DNA from: a virus
Virus record (IMG/VR): IMGVR_UViG_3300042691_037166
Span: 1-23,037 of that record
Length of the DNA stretch: 23,037 bases
Reading direction: 5' to 3' (one strand)
The position numbers and the translations under genes are program-made. Below are positions 21,807-23,037 of this stretch, piece after piece. Under the pieces are notes generated by a model. The model searched no databases, was not told the origin of the DNA, and was given only the letters and a program-made list of their open reading frames with translations. Within the stretch, counting starts at the first letter, position 1; each line of letters starts with the position of its first letter.

Positions 21807-23037
21807 ATGACAAAACAACTCAACATCTCAATATTTGAAAACTATTTAAACATAAAAGCTATTCAAGAAAAAACGCTTACAATAGAGCAGTTCTATAAAT
21901 CTTTATCAGACTATATAACAAAAACTAAAGCTCAAAACTATAAAAATCTAGATGTTGAGAAAGTTAAAAGCAAAAAAATATTAGGTATTGTACCTGTTTT
22001 ATTCGATAACAAACGCAGACATGCTGACTCAATGTCTATATCGAAACGTTGTATGATAACAATAGATATAGATAGCTTTGCTGGCACTTTAGAAGAGTTG
22101 ATAATAGAGCTAAATAATAAGTTTTCTGAGCTATGCTATGTTACATATACAACAGCAAAAAGCACTATAGAAAAACCACGAATTCGCTTAATCTTTTTTC
22201 TGAGAGAAGACTTTAGCGTTACAACAAAACAAGAACAGGACTTATATAAAAAGAAAATTCAAGGTTTCTGTAAAAAATATTTTGGCGACTCAATAATAAA
22301 TCGTGATAAAAGACCTGACGGAGAAGGACATTATATCACTTTCACGAGAACAATATACGATGATAAGTTTGAAATAGACGACGCAAGCTATCAAGCAAAT
22401 AGATTGATGCTGTTACCCTTTTTCTATGATACAGAGCCATTTTTATACATGAACGAAGGCGAACTGGTAGACTTAGAAACAATTGAAATACAAGAAGCAG
22501 AAGAAAAAGTTAAAGCTTACACTAGCAAACAGCGTAACGTAAGTATTGACAATTCAACAACAGAAGACGATAGAAACGTTGCAGAGCTTGCAAAATTATT
22601 ATCAAACTTGCAACCATCCGAATTATCTTATCAAGAACGATTGAATGTTGGTTACGTTATAAAGTACGAGTTTCAAGGCTCAGAGAAGGGGCGAGAAATG
22701 TTTGCTAATTGGTGCTTGTTAGACAATACAAGAACATCAAGTACAGAAGCAATAATAAGCGAAGCGAACGCATCTTATAAGAGTATGCCTGAAGCAGGGA
22801 CAATCACTATTAGACGATATTATGTCTATTCGCTCATTGTAAAAATAGCTAACACTAAGAGAGTAAAACTTGATATAGAAGTATCATATAAACCTATCCC
22901 AAACCAACTATTCCCTGATATTTCTATCAAGAAAGACGGCAGCATAAAGATTCTAACAACTTATGCTAACATTGAATTTATGCTAGATTACTATAACACT
23001 AATATTTATCTAGATTTAGTAACAAAAGAGGTAAGCT
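21807..23037 (+). CDS. Replicative primase (AEP + PriCT-2-like), C-terminus beyond window
   Basis: A frame from ATG 21807 runs without a stop to the right edge, giving 410 complete codons. The N-terminal domain resembles an archaeo-eukaryotic primase: ITIDIDSF (84-91) holds the metal-binding Asp87-x-Asp89, followed by YTTAKSTIEKPRIRLIFFL (114-132), a motif-II-like region. Then come a likely PriCT-2 domain (about 258-327: AELAKLLSNLQ, SYQERLNVGYVIKYEF, MFANWCLLDN) and, from 363, PNQLFPDISIKKDGSIKI with YANIEFMLDYYNTN. The last part resembles the linker that opens VirE/D5-type SF3 helicase domains, so I expect a helicase outside the window. The usual motif-II His is not obvious (Lys in its place). 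It is the main replication gene of the early block. Confidence 0.8.
   Translation, partial: MTKQLNISIFENYLNIKAIQEKTLTIEQFYKSLSDYITKTKAQNYKNLDVEKVKSKKILGIVPVLFDNKRRHADSMSISKRCMITIDIDSFAGTLEELIIELNNKFSELCYVTYTTAKSTIEKPRIRLIFFLREDFSVTTKQEQDLYKKKIQGFCKKYFGDSIINRDKRPDGEGHYITFTRTIYDDKFEIDDASYQANRLMLLPFFYDTEPFLYMNEGELVDLETIEIQEAEEKVKAYTSKQRNVSIDNSTTEDDRNVAELAKLLSNLQPSELSYQERLNVGYVIKYEFQGSEKGREMFANWCLLDNTRTSSTEAIISEANASYKSMPEAGTITIRRYYVYSLIVKIANTKRVKLDIEVSYKPIPNQLFPDISIKKDGSIKILTTYANIEFMLDYYNTNIYLDLVTKEVS

Overview
The window reads as part of the genome of a tailed double-stranded DNA phage (or a prophage) of an AT-rich, probably Gram-negative bacterium. I infer the short-tailed (podovirus-like) form from a P22-type portal, a short head-tail adaptor and a P22 gp10-like tail hub, with no tape-measure, tube or sheath gene in view. 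The host is AT-rich by codon use (ATA, AAA, TTA and AAT are very common). It uses Shine-Dalgarno initiation, because several genes carry AGGA, AAGG or GGAG at normal spacing. I see no integrase, tRNA, rRNA or CRISPR array, so lifestyle and host genus are not settled.

Left of about 17.1 kb every gene is on the minus strand and belongs to a packaging, fibre, head and tail block. In transcription order it holds: a small membrane protein (52 aa), small and large terminase, a small helical protein, two long fibre proteins, a short paralogue of the second fibre's tip, three small proteins, portal, scaffold, major capsid protein, a beta-rich head protein, adaptor, tail hub, a tail-associated protein, and a protein cut by the window edge. 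Genes abut or overlap by 1-35 bases, as in one long late operon. A consensus-like promoter sits in the 189-base gap before the capsid gene.

The 17.13-17.93 kb stretch is a divergent control region with almost no coding capacity but unusual structure. It holds three sigma70-type promoters sharing one spacer sequence (one leftward, two rightward), two groups of TTGCTAA repeats spaced exactly 11 bases apart, and four copies of the 12-mer ACATTACCATCT. A GC-rich island lies in very AT-rich DNA. An 11-bp perfect inverted repeat has a loop carrying a very strong ribosome binding site and the start of a 33-codon ORF. I infer that this is the lytic/early switch and perhaps the replication origin.

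Right of 17.9 kb the plus-strand block is an early-type operon. It has eight small genes with no recognisable relatives (two or three with N-terminal hydrophobic segments), then a membrane-anchored DNA/RNA non-specific endonuclease with a DKGH active site. After a gap with two stem-loops comes a replicative primase (AEP fold plus PriCT-2-like domain) that runs off the right edge, probably into a helicase domain.
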